A DNA stretch of 64,000 nucleotides from JBBRHQ01 sp963738305 (GCA_963738305.1 CAVTVU010000006.1:333355-397354); one strand, 5' to 3'. Counted from the first letter of the stretch, positions 17,862 to 27,025 are shown. Numbers and translations are program-made. Notes: generated by a model from the sequence alone, not told the origin.

Positions 17862-18572
17862 CTAGCCCGGGCCGACGCCGCCGCTGCTACCGCCGCTCGA
17901 CCCTCCGGAGGTGCCGCCGCCGCTCGTGCCTCCGGAGGTGCCGCCGCCGGTCGGGCGAAGGAGCTGGTGCCGGCGCGGGCGCGGGCGCCACGGGGGCGGC
18001 GGGAGTCGTCGGGGTCGTCGTCGCGGGCGTGACGGGAGTGGCCGGGGTGGTGGTGGCCGGAGTAGTACCGGTGGCCTGGGGAGCCACTGCAGCCTGGCCG
18101 CACTCCTCGAAGCCGAACGACTTCGGCGGCGTCCTGGAAGGAGCTCAGGGCGGATGCGGCATCCGACTCGGCGCTTGTGAGGCTGGCATCGTCGCCTCGC
18201 TCGGCCGCGAGCTGCGCGTCCTTCTGGGCCTGGACGAGGTCGTCGCCCGCGCTCAGGACGGCATCGAGCCCGGCAGAGTCCTTGGGCGTCCCGAGGCCCT
18301 CCAACCGATCCATCATCCCCGAGTAGAGGTCGGCCTCCTGGGTCAGCTTGGCCGCCTGATCGGTCGAGGAGGACTCGATCGTGCCCACCGCGGCATTGAC
18401 CTCGGCGCAGATCCCGTCGCCCTGCTGGATGAACTGCTCCTTGGTCAGGGTCGAGGCTACCGGTGGTGGTGACGGCCGTGGTATCGGTGGAGGAATCATC
18501 GCCGCCACCGCAACCGACCGCGAAGATTGCGACGATCGACATCGCCGCAAGAGCATGTGCGCGGATACTCAT
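17862..18572 (-). CDS. Lipoprotein with Thr/Pro- and Gly-rich tail (several frame breaks)
   Basis: The start at 18572 gives a signal peptide MSIRAHALAAMSIVAIFAVGC with a lipobox-like end, then a GGGDDSSTDTT linker. The core continues in another frame at about 18455: KEQFIQQGDGICAEVNAAVG and DLYSGMMDRLEGLGTPKDS, a helical domain. Near 18100 it shifts again into a low-complexity ATTTPATPVTPATTTP and AP-repeat, and at about 17930 returns to GTSGGTSGGG-type glycine repeats ending at TAG 17862. Three like-signed shifts restore the frame, so these look like sequencing errors in a real membrane-anchored protein. Function unknown. Confidence 0.55.
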   Translation of the reverse strand: MSIRAHALAAMSIVAIFAVGCGGGDDSSTDTTAVTTTGSLDPDQGAVHPAGRRDLRRGQCRGGHDRVLLDRSGGQADPGGRPLLGDDGSVGGPRDAQGLCRARCRPERGRRPRPGPEGRAARGRARRRCQPHKRRVGCRIRPELLPGRRRSRSASRSAARLQWLPRPPVLLRPPPPRPLPSRPRRRPRRLPPPPWRPRPRRHQLLRPTGGGTSGGTSGGGTSGGSSGGSSGGVGPG

Positions 18573-18604
18573 TGGACGGCGAAGGTAGCAGAGGAATCCC
18601 GCAG

Positions 18605-19034
18605 TTAGCAGGGGTCTTTGTCGTTCTCGGAGCGGCCCGTCCTCCGGCGACCCATTCCCCTTCCAGCGAAGTTCTCGGTCTGCGCATGGCAGTTGGGGCA
18701 GAGCATCATCAGGTTCTCGAGCGATTGTCCCTGCCATCGCCGTTGATGTGGTGCAGAGTGATCTGAGGGGTTGCCGCCGCCACTCGCTCAGGCCGCAGAA
18801 TTCGCATCGGTTGTCCTCCAACCCATTAGCGATCAGGCGCAGCCTGAGATGGCTTCTCGACGTAGCTCGTCCAAGGACGAGATAGGACTCAATCGGAATC
18901 TCGCGCGGACGAGAAACGACGTCGCCTCTTTTTCACCGCCGCGCTCCAGGAGCACAGATGAAACCCAAAACGCTCGGCGCATTGCCGGACCGTCAAGCCA
19001 CTGTCATAAGCCGTCTGCTCGTCATCGCGAACAT
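18605..19034 (-). pseudogene. HNH endonuclease, frame-disrupted
   Basis: Pieced over three frames: an N-terminal helix-turn-helix-like part DEQTAYDSGLTVRQCAERFG, then PIESYLVLGRATSRSHLRLR, the zinc pair CEFCGLSEWR, the nuclease core ITLHHINGDGRDNR and LENLMMLCPNCHAQTENFAG. This is the order of a known small actinobacterial/phage HNH family (HTH, CxxC, HHIN-GxxDDNRLEN, CPNCH). Breaks lie at about 18890, 18763 and 18717, and the exact start is unclear. Whether these are real lesions or sequencing errors is undecided. It lies 43 bases downstream of tRNA-Gln on the same strand. Confidence 0.6.
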
Positions 19035-19076
19035 ATGTTCCCGTTAGTGTCGGACGGAAAGACCGCTCAATTCGAA

Positions 19077-19148
19077 CTGCGCCCCAGGGACTCGAACCCC
19101 AAATTCCAGTTCCAGAGACTGGCGTGTTTCCAATTACACCAGGGCGCA
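19077..19148 (-). tRNA. tRNA-Gln (CTG)
   Basis: On the minus strand a 72-base cloverleaf folds: acceptor TGCGCCC/GGGCGCA, D-stem GTGT/ACAC, anticodon stem CCAGT/ACTGG with loop CTCTGGA (anticodon CTG), and a T-arm with loop TTCGAGT closed by one T-G and one G-T wobble. The discriminator is G and CCA is not encoded. Acceptor pairing is complete. An HNH endonuclease reading follows on the same strand. Confidence 0.92.
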
Positions 19149-19180
19149 ATTTGTGGTGAATCTCGTGACGGTGAGAATAG

Positions 19181-20419
19181 CTAGACGATGCTCGACAGAT
19201 CGCTGTCGGGGTCCCCCAGCGCGTCCCTAGCCCCCGACACGTCGACACCGTCGGCCAGCATCCGCCGCGCCTCGGCGAGGTCCTCGGATCGCTCGACGCT
19301 GAGCGCCCCCGCGACCCGGCCGTCCTTCAGGTACCAGACCGAGGAACTCGCCCGCCTCGCGGTCGCCGCGCCAGATCGTCCTCGTCCCACTCGTGGGCCG
19401 GCCCGACGTACTCGAGACTGGCCCAGTCGGCGAGGTCGCTGAAGAAGTAGGGGACGACGTCGTAGTCGCGCTCGTCGCCCGAGCATGTTGGCCGCCGCGG
19501 CGATCCCCTGCTGCATCGCCACGTCCCAGTGCTCGACCCGCAGCCGGCGGCCGTGGACGACGCTGTCGTAGTTGCAGCAGTCGCCCGCCGCGTAGATCCC
19601 CGGCGCCGAGGTCTGGAGCTTGGAGTCGCAGACGATCCCGTCGTCGACCTCGAGCCCGGCCCGCTCGGCGAGCATCACGTCGGGCCGCACGCCCGCCCCG
19701 ACCACCACCGCGTCGCACTCGACCGTCAGGCCGCTCTTCGTCACCACGGCCTCGCACCCGGCCGTCGCCCTCGAATGCCTCCAGCTCCTCGCCGCCGTGC
19801 ACGGTCACCCCCTTGGAGTCGACGAGGCTCGTGGAACCAGCGCCCCGCCTCCTCGCCGAAGGTCCGCGAGAGGAGGACGTCCTCCATGCAGACGATCGTG
19901 CAGCGGGTGCCCTTGCGCGGTCAGCGAGGCGGCGACCTCGGTGCCGATGTAGCTGCCGCCGATCAGCACGACGTGCTCGGCCGCCTCCGCCTCGGCGCGG
20001 ATCGCGTCGGAGTTGCCGAAGGCCCGCAGGTAGTGGATGCCCTCGTTCTCGGCCCCCTCGACCCGGAGGATGTTGACCATCGCGCCGGTCGCCAGCAGCG
20101 CCTTCGAGAACCCCACCTCCTCCCCGCCCTGCAGCTTCGCCGCCCGCCCCTCGGGGTCGAGCGACATCACGTTGCGGCCGCTCAGCAGCTCGACGTCGTT
20201 CTCCTCGTACCACTCGGGCGGGTTGACGTAGGCGTCGGCGCGTCCCGCCTCACCCCGCAGGTACTCCTTCGAGAGCGGCGGCCGCTCGTAGGGCGGCTCC
20301 GGCTCGCGGCCGACCAGGGTCACCGCCCCCTCCGCCCCGCGCCGCCGCAGCTCGGCCGCGCAATTCGCGGCGGCCATGCCGCCGCCGATCAGCAGGAACT
20401 CGACGTCTCGATCCGCCAA
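19181..20419 (-). CDS. FAD/NAD(P)-dependent oxidoreductase (several frame breaks)
   Basis: Pyridine-nucleotide reductase of the ferredoxin-reductase/AIF type. It begins at TTG 20419 with VEFLLIGGGMAAANCAAEL (FAD Rossmann) and YERPPLSKEYLRG, continues to HVVLIGGSYIGTEVAASL (NAD(P) site), then breaks at about 19918, 19835 and 19760. It resumes with TVECDAVVVGAGVRPDVML and GIYAAGDCCNYDS (FAD site 2), and breaks again at about 19485 and 19355 before the end WYLKDGRVAGALSVERSED. Total length is a multiple of three and all family motifs exist. A ferredoxin or Rieske partner is not encoded nearby. It sits 7 bases after an RCK gene. Confidence 0.78.
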
Positions 20420-20426
20420 CGCCGCC

Positions 20427-21104
20427 TCAGCCCTCCGCGGAGTCGCCGTCGGGGCCGAACAGCGCCTTCAGCTCGTCCTCCTTGCCGGGGTCGAGCACCG
20501 CCAGCACCTCGTCCCCCACCTCGAGCACCGTGTCGGGGCCCGGGACGAAGCCGCGCCCGTCGCGCAGCACCGAGATCAGCAGGCTGCCCTCGGGCATCCG
20601 CAGGTCCCCGACCCGGTTGTCGGAGACGTTCGAGCCCTCTTTGATCTGCATCTCGATGATCTCCAGCCGCTCCTCCTCGAGGTCGAGCAGGTGGACCAGG
20701 CCGTACTCGGGCACCTCGTGCTCGATCAGTCGCAGGATCAGGTCGGTCGCCGAGACCGTCGGCTTGATCCCCAGCAGGTCGAAGTGCGGGCGGTTGCGCG
20801 GGTTGTTGACCCGGGCGATCACCTGCTCGACCATGTACTTCTCCCGCGCGACCTGGCAGATCAGCATGTTGTCCTCGTCGTCGCCGGTGACCGCGATCAT
20901 CATGTCGGCGCGCTGGACGCCGGCCCGGTCGAGCACCCAGAGCTCGGAGGCATCGCCGTACTGGACGTTGTGCTCGAGCTCCTGCTCGACGGTCAGGTAG
21001 CGGTTCCGGTCCTTCTCGATCAGGGTCACCTCGTGCTCCTTGTCGAGCAGCTCCCGGGCCAGGTTCCATCCGACCTTCCCCGCGCCGACGATGATGATGT
21101 ACAC
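20427..21104 (-). CDS. RCK potassium-transport regulator, two-domain (TrkA/CeoB type)
   Basis: 225 residues: RCK_N Rossmann domain with VGAGKVGWNLARELLDK and the acidic LIEKDRNR, followed by VTGDDEDNMLICQ, and an RCK_C domain from about residue 145 (LRMPEGSLLISVLRDGRGFV, GDEVLAVLDPG). Such subunits bind NAD(H), ATP/ADP or, in RCK_C, c-di-AMP, and gate a membrane K+ channel or transporter. No Trk or Ktr pore gene is present here; two APC permeases stand upstream instead. The arrangement resembles mycobacterial ceoB/ceoC beside an APC-type membrane gene, recalled from general knowledge. Confidence 0.88.
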   Translation of the reverse strand: MYIIIVGAGKVGWNLARELLDKEHEVTLIEKDRNRYLTVEQELEHNVQYGDASELWVLDRAGVQRADMMIAVTGDDEDNMLICQVAREKYMVEQVIARVNNPRNRPHFDLLGIKPTVSATDLILRLIEHEVPEYGLVHLLDLEEERLEIIEMQIKEGSNVSDNRVGDLRMPEGSLLISVLRDGRGFVPGPDTVLEVGDEVLAVLDPGKEDELKALFGPDGDSAEG

Positions 21105-21122
21105 GTCTGCCTCCTCTCGCCG

Positions 21123-21587
21123 TCAGGCGGCTTCCCCGGCGCCGGACGCGCCCTCGGCCTTCTCCGCCGCGGCCCTGACCTCACTGCCGAGCATCTCGAT
21201 CGCGACCTTGGTCGGGCAGACCGTGCGCACCCCCTGGTGCGCGTACCACTCCGCCCGCAGCGGATCGAGGATGCGCGCGATCACGGTCGGCACGTTGTAG
21301 CGCCGCTGGGCGATCTGGGCGATCACGATGTTGGTGTTGTCGCCGTCGGTGGAGGCGATGAAGGCGTCGGCCCGCGCGATCCCCGCGGCGTCGAGCGCGT
21401 CGGTCTCGAGGGCCGTCCCGACGGTGAACTGACCCCCCGAGTCCTCCCAGCTCTCCTCGAGGCCGACCTCGAGCCGCGCCTGCGCCTCGGGGTCCTCGTC
21501 GAGGCAGGAGACCTCGTGGCCGTCCTGCAGCATGCTCCGGGCGAGGTTGGAGCCGACCCGTCCGCAACCGACGATCAGGATGAACAT
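21123..21587 (-). CDS. RCK_N-only potassium-transport regulator (TrkA/CeoC type)
   Basis: 154 residues: a lone RCK_N domain, VGCGRVGSNLARSMLQDGHE, acidic CLDEDPEAQ, and STDGDNTNIVIAQIAQRRY. It has no RCK_C ligand domain, only a short Ala/Glu tail. It would pair with the neighbouring two-domain RCK protein 18 bases downstream on the same strand. A TAGTAT -10 element lies exactly 7 bases before the ATG, so the RCK transcript probably starts leaderless at this gene. Confidence 0.85.
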   Translation of the reverse strand: MFILIVGCGRVGSNLARSMLQDGHEVSCLDEDPEAQARLEVGLEESWEDSGGQFTVGTALETDALDAAGIARADAFIASTDGDNTNIVIAQIAQRRYNVPTVIARILDPLRAEWYAHQGVRTVCPTKVAIEMLGSEVRAAAEKAEGASGAGEAA

Positions 21588-21594
21588 TGAGCGG

Positions 21595-21600
21595 ATACTA
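21595..21600 (-). promoter_or_regulatory. Candidate -10 element, leaderless RCK operon
   Basis: TAGTAT on the minus strand is followed by 7 bases and then the ATG at 21587. This spacing places the transcription start at the initiation codon. No ribosome-binding site is seen. Confidence 0.45.
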
Positions 21601-21617
21601 GAGAAGCCGGGCGGGGC

Positions 21618-23746
21618 CTAATCAGGAGCGGGGGAGCCGTCAGCCGGCGTTCCCTCCTCGGCCTCGGCGCCGGCGTCGCCCTCTTCGGCCTCCACCTCGG
21701 CCGCCTCGTCCACAACGCTCTCCGGAGGGGCCGTCAGGAGCACCCGGCAAGGGCGACTTCTTCAGCACGTACTCGGTCGCCGCTCCGACCTCCGGGGGCC
21801 TGGTGCCGCCGATCCCGCCGAAGATGGCGCCGCCGCGGATCTTCGATGGTGGCTCGCCGCCCATGACGATCGCCTCGACCCCGAGGTCGCGTGCCACCTG
21901 GACGATCTTCGGCCCGACCTCGCGCCCCCGCACGTCGAGCTTGTTCACCCTGACGTTCTCGTACTCCTCGCCGACCTCGCGGGCCCGCTCCAGGATCGCT
22001 CCGCCTCCGCCTCCTCCTCGCTCAGCGGCGCGTCCTCGGGCAGGCTCAGCGGCACCTTGATCACGTGCATGACGGTGAGCGAGGCGCCGGTGCGCTCCTT
22101 CGAGCGCTTCCCGAACCCCTGCGGCATCCTCAGCGTGCCCTCCTCCTGCTCGGCCGCGGCCAGCCGGCCCGCGGTGCCGACGATGTCGTCGTCGAGCTCG
22201 GTCCCGAAGACCGGCACGAGGATGTTGCGGAACTCGACCTCGGGGACCTGCTTGGTCAGCGCCTCCGGACTGACCGAGACCCGCTGGGTCAGGCTGGTCT
22301 GCTCGAAGAAGCGCCGGTAGACGACGTAGCCGACGAGCCCGAACAGCATCCAGCCACCGCCGACCCAGCGGGCGCGGTCGTGGTAGAGGAGGACGCTGAC
22401 GAAGGCCAGGCCGCTGGCCAGCGCCGCGAAGAGCGCCGGGATCGGCAGCTCCTGCCCCCTCCACGGCATCCCGAACGGGATTCTGAACGGCCGCGGGCCG
22501 CTCCGGATCGGTGACGCGCAGCCGGATGATCGAGAGATGGGCGATCGTGAGCGCCAGGGTGGCGCCGAATGCGTAGATCCCGGCCAGCAGCTTGACGTCG
22601 GTCGGCACCACCAGCCCGAGGGCGATCACGCCGGAGATCGCGATCGCGACGTGCGGGGTCGCGTAGCGGCTGTTCAGCTTGCCCAGCCAGCTCGGGATCT
22701 GGCGGTTGATCGCCAGCGTGTAGATGTGGCGGGAGACGCCGAGCATCGAGGTCGCCGCCGCCCAGAAGAGCACCGGCGCGGCGACCAGCGCGACGATCCA
22801 GCGCATCACGTCGGCCACCCAGCCCGGGTGATAGGAGGAGACGACGCCGAGGACCGGGTCCTCGACGAACTTGGTGCCGAGCGCGGTCTCGGGGCCAGTC
22901 GGCCCGGCGACGACCGGGACCGCCATCAGCGCGATCGCCGCCATCCCGGCGTAGATCAGCGGCACGGCGACCGCGCCGACCGAGACGATCCGCTTCAGAT
23001 CGCGGCTGCTCACGTCGATGTCCGGCGCCAGGTCGGAGGCGGCCTCGATCCCCGCGTAGGCGAGCATCGCGACCACCGCCGCGTAGACGATGTCGACGAA
23101 GTCCGGGCTGGTGAAGAGGTCGAGCTGGGCGGTGAGCCGGTCGGGGTGCCAGACGGCGAGCGCGCCGACGGCGATCACCGCGAGCTGCACCAGCAGGTCG
23201 GCCAGCGCGAGCACGGCCAGCGCGCGCTGGCGCTCGCGGCCGCTGACGTTGAGGACATTGAGCAGGCAGGCGACCGCCGATCACCCCGGCGGCGATCGCG
23301 ATCTCCCAGCCCGGCTCGCCGAAGTCGGAGGAGATCGGCTCCAGGTAGTGCGGGACCGAGATCGCCGCCAGGGCGATGACGATCAGGTAGTCGATCAGGA
23401 TCGCCCAGCCGGCGATGAAGGCGATCAGCTCGTTGAAGGCGTGGCGGGCGAAGGTCGAGGAGCCGCCGCGCTCGCGGAACATCGCCCCGCCCTCGACGTA
23501 GCTGAGGGTGGTGAGCGACGAACAGCAGCCCGGCGGCGAGGAAGATCAGCGGGGTCAGCCCGAGCCCGCGGTCGGCGACGACGCCCGAGCGCGAAGTAGA
23601 TCGAGAAGCCGACCGCCGAGTAGACGGCGGCGAAGAGCCAGGGCACGCCGGCGCCGCCGCGCAGCAGTCGGTGGGCAGCGGCTCGGGCTCCGGGGTCGCC
23701 CCGTCGGCCTCGGCGCGGCCGTCGGGGCCGGCGCGGGCTCGCTCAC
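21618..23746 (-). CDS. APC-superfamily permease with cytoplasmic USP-like domain (several frame breaks)
   Basis: Restored reading starts at GTG 23746, overlapping the stop of the 64-residue gene, and includes GVPWLFAAVYSAVGFSIYFA (helix 1), ERGGSSTFARHAFNELIAF, FVDIVYAAVVAMLAYAGIEA, LLAGIYAFGATLALTIAHLS and WMLFGLVGYVVYRRFF, about 12 helices. The C-terminal cytoplasmic part, RNILVPVFGTELDDDIVG and GVEAIVMGGEPPSKIRGG, resembles a universal-stress-protein fold. Breaks lie near 23650, 23588, 23518, 23275, 22490, 22000 and 21745. The plan is that of KimA-like K+ importers and amino-acid permeases; the RCK neighbours favour K+. Confidence 0.75.
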
Positions 23747-23937
23747 CGGCGCATCCGCGATGCCGCCCAGAGCCGACCGGCGCCGACGGCGATGAACGCG
23801 ACCCCCATCAGGAACCCGACCGAGAGCGGCCCGCCGCCGGCGCCGAGCGTCACGGCCAGGACCAAGACACCGAGCGCGATGAAGACGACCGAGAAGGCAC
23901 GCACGGAGCCGCGGTAGATCCGCTCGGGCGAGGCCAT
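23743..23937 (-). CDS. Small two-helix membrane protein
   Basis: 64 residues: MASPERIYRGSVRAF, then hydrophobic SVVFIALGVLVLAVTLGAG and LSVGFLMGVAFIAVGAGRL, with tail WAASRMRR. Unrecognised. It lies between the two APC permease genes and its stop overlaps the start of the first (GTGA), so it is co-translated and may be an accessory of that transporter. TAGAAT stands 7 bases before its ATG, giving a leaderless promoter. Confidence 0.68.
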   Translation of the reverse strand: MASPERIYRGSVRAFSVVFIALGVLVLAVTLGAGGGPLSVGFLMGVAFIAVGAGRLWAASRMRR

Positions 23938-23944
23938 CGTCGCG

Positions 23945-23950
23945 ATTCTA
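23945..23950 (-). promoter_or_regulatory. Candidate -10 element, leaderless
   Basis: TAGAAT on the minus strand, 7 bases before the ATG at 23937. Same geometry as the element before the RCK gene at 21587. Confidence 0.42.
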
Positions 23951-23966
23951 GAAAGCGGGGCGGGCC

Positions 23967-25871
23967 TCAGGCCCCGACGAGCAGCGGCGCGGGGCCGGGA
24001 TGCGGCTGCCCGCCGCCCTCGGAGACGACGATCACCCGGCAGGGGCGCTCGCCGAGCACCGTCTGCAGGGTCTTGTCGTACAGCGGCGTGCCGTTGCGGT
24101 AGCGCAGGCCGACGACGACCGCGGCGGCCTTGATCAGCTTCGCCTCCTCGGCGATCGAGTAGCCGGCCTGGCCGGGCCGGACCCGGTCGACGTGGCCGGT
24201 GACGCGCTGGCCGCCGATCAGCTTCGCCTGCTCGACCTTGCTCTGCGCCTCGGCCTCCTGACGTTCATCTCGGCGTCCAGCGGCAGGTGGGTGGGGACCG
24301 TCGAGCATCGAGTGGACGTGGATCCCGCGGCGGCGCTTCGAGGCGAGCTTGACCGCCGTCGCGACCATCTCCTCCGAGAACGGCTGGTCGTCCTCGAAGG
24401 CGACGAGGACGCTGCGGTACTCGATCTCCTCGACCCCGAGCGGCGCCGTCAGCATGACCTTGACCGTCTTCGTCAGCGGCAGCTTCTGTCGCTTTCGGTA
24501 GAGGACGTAGAGGGCGATCCCGAAGACCATCCAGCCGATCCCGACGAAGAGCGTCCGCGGGTTCAGCGCCATCACGACGATCCAGGCGGCGAAGGTCCCG
24601 AGCCCGCCGAGGACCGCGGTCAGCGGCACCTCGAAGCCGAATGCGCGGAAGTTCAGCGGCGGCTTCCAGGGGCGCTCGACGTCGGCCTGCTTCCGGCGCA
24701 GCCGGATCACCGAGACGTGGGCGATCGTGAACGAGAGCATCGCCCCGAACGAGTACATCGTCGCCAGGAAGTCGGTCTGCCCCGGGAGCAGGGTCAGGAT
24801 CGCGATCGCGGCGAAGATCATGATCGCGATGTAGGGGGTGCGGTAGTTCGGGTGGACCTGGCGCAGGCCCTCGGGAAGCTGGCGGTGCTGGCCCATCGAG
24901 TAGGTGAGCCGGGAGACGCCGATCAGGCCGGCGTTGGTCGCGATCAGGAGGATCACCGCGGCGAGGATCCCGACGTAGAAGCGGAGGACTTCGGTGAGCC
25001 CGGCGCCGAGGCCGAGGTTCTCGACGATGCCGAGGATCGGGTCGTCGGCGAAGGTGGTGCCGAGCGCGGTCGTGTAGTCGCCGGCGGCGTTGTGCGTGAC
25101 CGGCATCGCCGAGAGCGCGACCACCGGGATCAGCAGGTAGAGGCCGAGCACGGCGATCACCACGTAACCGACGCCGCGCGGGATCGTCCGCTTCGCGTCG
25201 CTCGCCTCCTCGGCCATGTTGGAGATCGTCTCGATCCCGGTGTAGGCGATCATCCCGACCGCGATCCCGAGCGCGAAGTCGCTCCAGGTCGGGGCGACGC
25301 CGAGGTGGACGTTGTCGACCAGGACCTGCGGGCTGAAGACGAGGAAGAGGCCGATCCCGACGAGCACGACCTGGGTCGCGAGGTCGGCGACGGCGAGGAC
25401 CAGGTTGAGCTTCGCCGACTCCTGCGTGCCGCGGATGTTGAGGGCGGCGAGGACGACGATCAGGACCGCGCCGCCGATGATGTCGCCGGGGCTGTCGCCC
25501 AGCGGCCCCCAGAAGACGGCCAGGTAGTGGGGCACGAAGAAGGCCGAGATCGCGACCGTGATCGTGTAGTTGAGCATCTGCCCCCAGGCGGCGAAGAAGC
25601 TGACCAGCTCGTTGAAGGCGTGGCGGGCGAAGCTCGAGGACCCACCCGCCTCGGGGTACATCACCGTCGCCTCCGCGTAGGTCGCGGCGGTGGAGGCGAA
25701 GATCAGCCCGGAGATGACGAAGGCGACCGGGGTCAGCCCGAGGGCGAAGGCGGCGGTGACGCCGAGCGCGTAGTAGATCGAGGAGCCGACGTTGCCGTAG
25801 GCGGCGGCGAACAGCGCCCCGACGCCGTGGACCCGGCTCAGCGATTCGTCCTGCGGGATCCGCCTGGCCAT
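23967..25871 (-). CDS. APC-superfamily permease with cytoplasmic USP-like domain, second copy
   Basis: 634 residues from ATG 25871, similar throughout to the next permease gene. Helix 1 is GVGALFAAAYGNVGSSIYYA, followed by EAGGSSSFARHAFNELVSF, MIAYTGIETISNMAEEASDA and SFGAMLSFTIAHVSVIRLRR. The cytoplasmic part from about 480 (YRSVLVAFEDDQPFSEEMVA, VVVGLRYRNGTPLYDKT) is USP-like. Two opposite single-base shifts near 24302 and 24263 garble about a dozen residues, which should read close to LDVPTHLPLDAEMN. A TATATT -10 lies 35 bases before the start. Substrate: K+ or amino acids; K+ is favoured by the RCK genes. Confidence 0.85.
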   Translation of the reverse strand: MARRIPQDESLSRVHGVGALFAAAYGNVGSSIYYALGVTAAFALGLTPVAFVISGLIFASTAATYAEATVMYPEAGGSSSFARHAFNELVSFFAAWGQMLNYTITVAISAFFVPHYLAVFWGPLGDSPGDIIGGAVLIVVLAALNIRGTQESAKLNLVLAVADLATQVVLVGIGLFLVFSPQVLVDNVHLGVAPTWSDFALGIAVGMIAYTGIETISNMAEEASDAKRTIPRGVGYVVIAVLGLYLLIPVVALSAMPVTHNAAGDYTTALGTTFADDPILGIVENLGLGAGLTEVLRFYVGILAAVILLIATNAGLIGVSRLTYSMGQHRQLPEGLRQVHPNYRTPYIAIMIFAAIAILTLLPGQTDFLATMYSFGAMLSFTIAHVSVIRLRRKQADVERPWKPPLNFRAFGFEVPLTAVLGGLGTFAAWIVVMALNPRTLFVGIGWMVFGIALYVLYRKRQKLPLTKTVKVMLTAPLGVEEIEYRSVLVAFEDDQPFSEEMVATAVKLASKRRRGIHVHSMLDGPHPPAAGRRDERQEAEAQSKVEQAKLIGGQRVTGHVDRVRPGQAGYSIAEEAKLIKAAAVVVGLRYRNGTPLYDKTLQTVLGERPCRVIVVSEGGGQPHPGPAPLLVGA

Positions 25872-25930
25872 CGGGGCTGCGGAAATGGTCTGCCATCCGA
25901 ACCGAATATACGGTGCCCGGCGGCTCCTGT

Positions 25931-27019
25931 TCAGACGTTGCCGGCGGGTCCCCTGCCGACGTGCCGGCGGCTCAGCTCGCCGGGCGAGCGGCAGCCGCAT
26001 AGCGCGAGCGCCAGCTCGAGCTCCTCGCGCAGAAGCTCGAGCACCCGGCGCGCACCGGCCTCCCCTCCGGCGGCCAGCCCCCAGAGCGCCGGCCGGCCGA
26101 CCAGCACGGCGTCGGCGCCGAGGGCGAGGGCGATCGCCACGTCGGTACCGCGGCGGATCCCTCCGTCGACTAGCACCGTGCCGCGGCCCTCCACCGACTC
26201 GACGACCTCGGGCAGGGCGTCGGCGGTGGCCGGCACGCAGTCGAGCTGGCGGCCGCCGTGGTTGGATACGACGACGCCGGCGGCGCCGTGCTCGATCGAG
26301 AGCGAGGCGTCCTCGGCCGTCAGGACCCCCTTGACCAGGACGGGAATCGAGCACTCGGAGGCGAGATCCCCGAGGTCCTGCCAGTCGAGCGCCTCATCGA
26401 CCTGCTCGAAGACCTCGGGCACGAAGGCGGTTCGCCCGCCCAGCGCGGCGTCGAGGCTGGGGACGCGGATGTCGGCGGGGACTGCGAAGCCGGTCCGCGC
26501 GTCGCGCTCGCGGCGACCTCCGACGGGGGCGTCGACGGTGAGGAGGATGGCCTCGAAGCCGGACTCGACCGCCTCCTCCATCAGCGCCCGGGTGATCGCC
26601 TCGTCGCGGAAGCAGTAGAGCTGGAAGAAGCGCCGGCCCTCGGGCGCGCCGGCGGCGACCTCGCTGGGCCGGGCGGTGGCGAGCGTCGAGAGGGACATCA
26701 CCGTTCCGGCCGCGGCCGCGGCCCGCGCCATCGCCACCTCGCCATCGGGGTCGACCAGCCGCTGGAAGGCGACCGGGGCGACGCAGACCGGCATCGAGAC
26801 CGGACCGCCGAGCAGCTCGCTTCCGGTGCCGACGTCGCTGACGTCGACCAGCACCCGCGGCCGCAGCCGCCAGCGCCGCCAGGCGGCGACGTTGTCGCCC
26901 AGGGTGATCTCGTCGCCCGCGCCCCCGGCGAAGTAGCCGAGCGTTCCGGCGTCTAGACGCTCCGAGGCGATCCGCTCGAAGTCGGCCAGGTTGACCGCGG
27001 ACTCCCAGGCCTCGGGCAC
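25931..27019 (-). CDS. FMN-dependent alpha-hydroxy-acid oxidase/dehydrogenase
   Basis: 362-residue TIM-barrel flavoenzyme that oxidises L-2-hydroxy acids such as lactate or glycolate. FMN and catalytic motifs are complete: PVCVAPVAFQRLVDPDGE, FQLYCFRD, LTVDAPVGGRRERD, VLVKGVL and SNHGGRQLD (about 248-256), which carries the catalytic His and the substrate Arg, then VLVDGGIRRGTDV for the FMN phosphate. Whether the electron acceptor is oxygen or a quinone cannot be told. The start is GTG 27019 with TAGGGT 6 bases upstream, another leaderless layout. Confidence 0.9.
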   Translation of the reverse strand: MPEAWESAVNLADFERIASERLDAGTLGYFAGGAGDEITLGDNVAAWRRWRLRPRVLVDVSDVGTGSELLGGPVSMPVCVAPVAFQRLVDPDGEVAMARAAAAAGTVMSLSTLATARPSEVAAGAPEGRRFFQLYCFRDEAITRALMEEAVESGFEAILLTVDAPVGGRRERDARTGFAVPADIRVPSLDAALGGRTAFVPEVFEQVDEALDWQDLGDLASECSIPVLVKGVLTAEDASLSIEHGAAGVVVSNHGGRQLDCVPATADALPEVVESVEGRGTVLVDGGIRRGTDVAIALALGADAVLVGRPALWGLAAGGEAGARRVLELLREELELALALCGCRSPGELSRRHVGRGPAGNV

Positions 27020-27025
27020 GCGAGC

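Noticed and set aside
17900..18090. Regular AP/TP and GGT-SGG triplet-like repeats read as a tandem-repeat array
   Set aside because: They are codon-level low complexity of the lipoprotein linker and tail, not a separate DNA repeat.
20860..21150. Search for a Rex operator (TTGTGAA-N4-TTCACAA type) in front of redox genes
   Set aside because: No convincing match seen anywhere in the window, including rex, the flavin reductase and hppA.
24000..26618. A stop-free plus-strand reading of over 800 codons
   Set aside because: It is the antisense of the APC permease and hydroxyacid oxidase genes; its composition (Arg/Asp/Glu runs) is that of high-GC shadow frames, and the minus strand carries real motifs.
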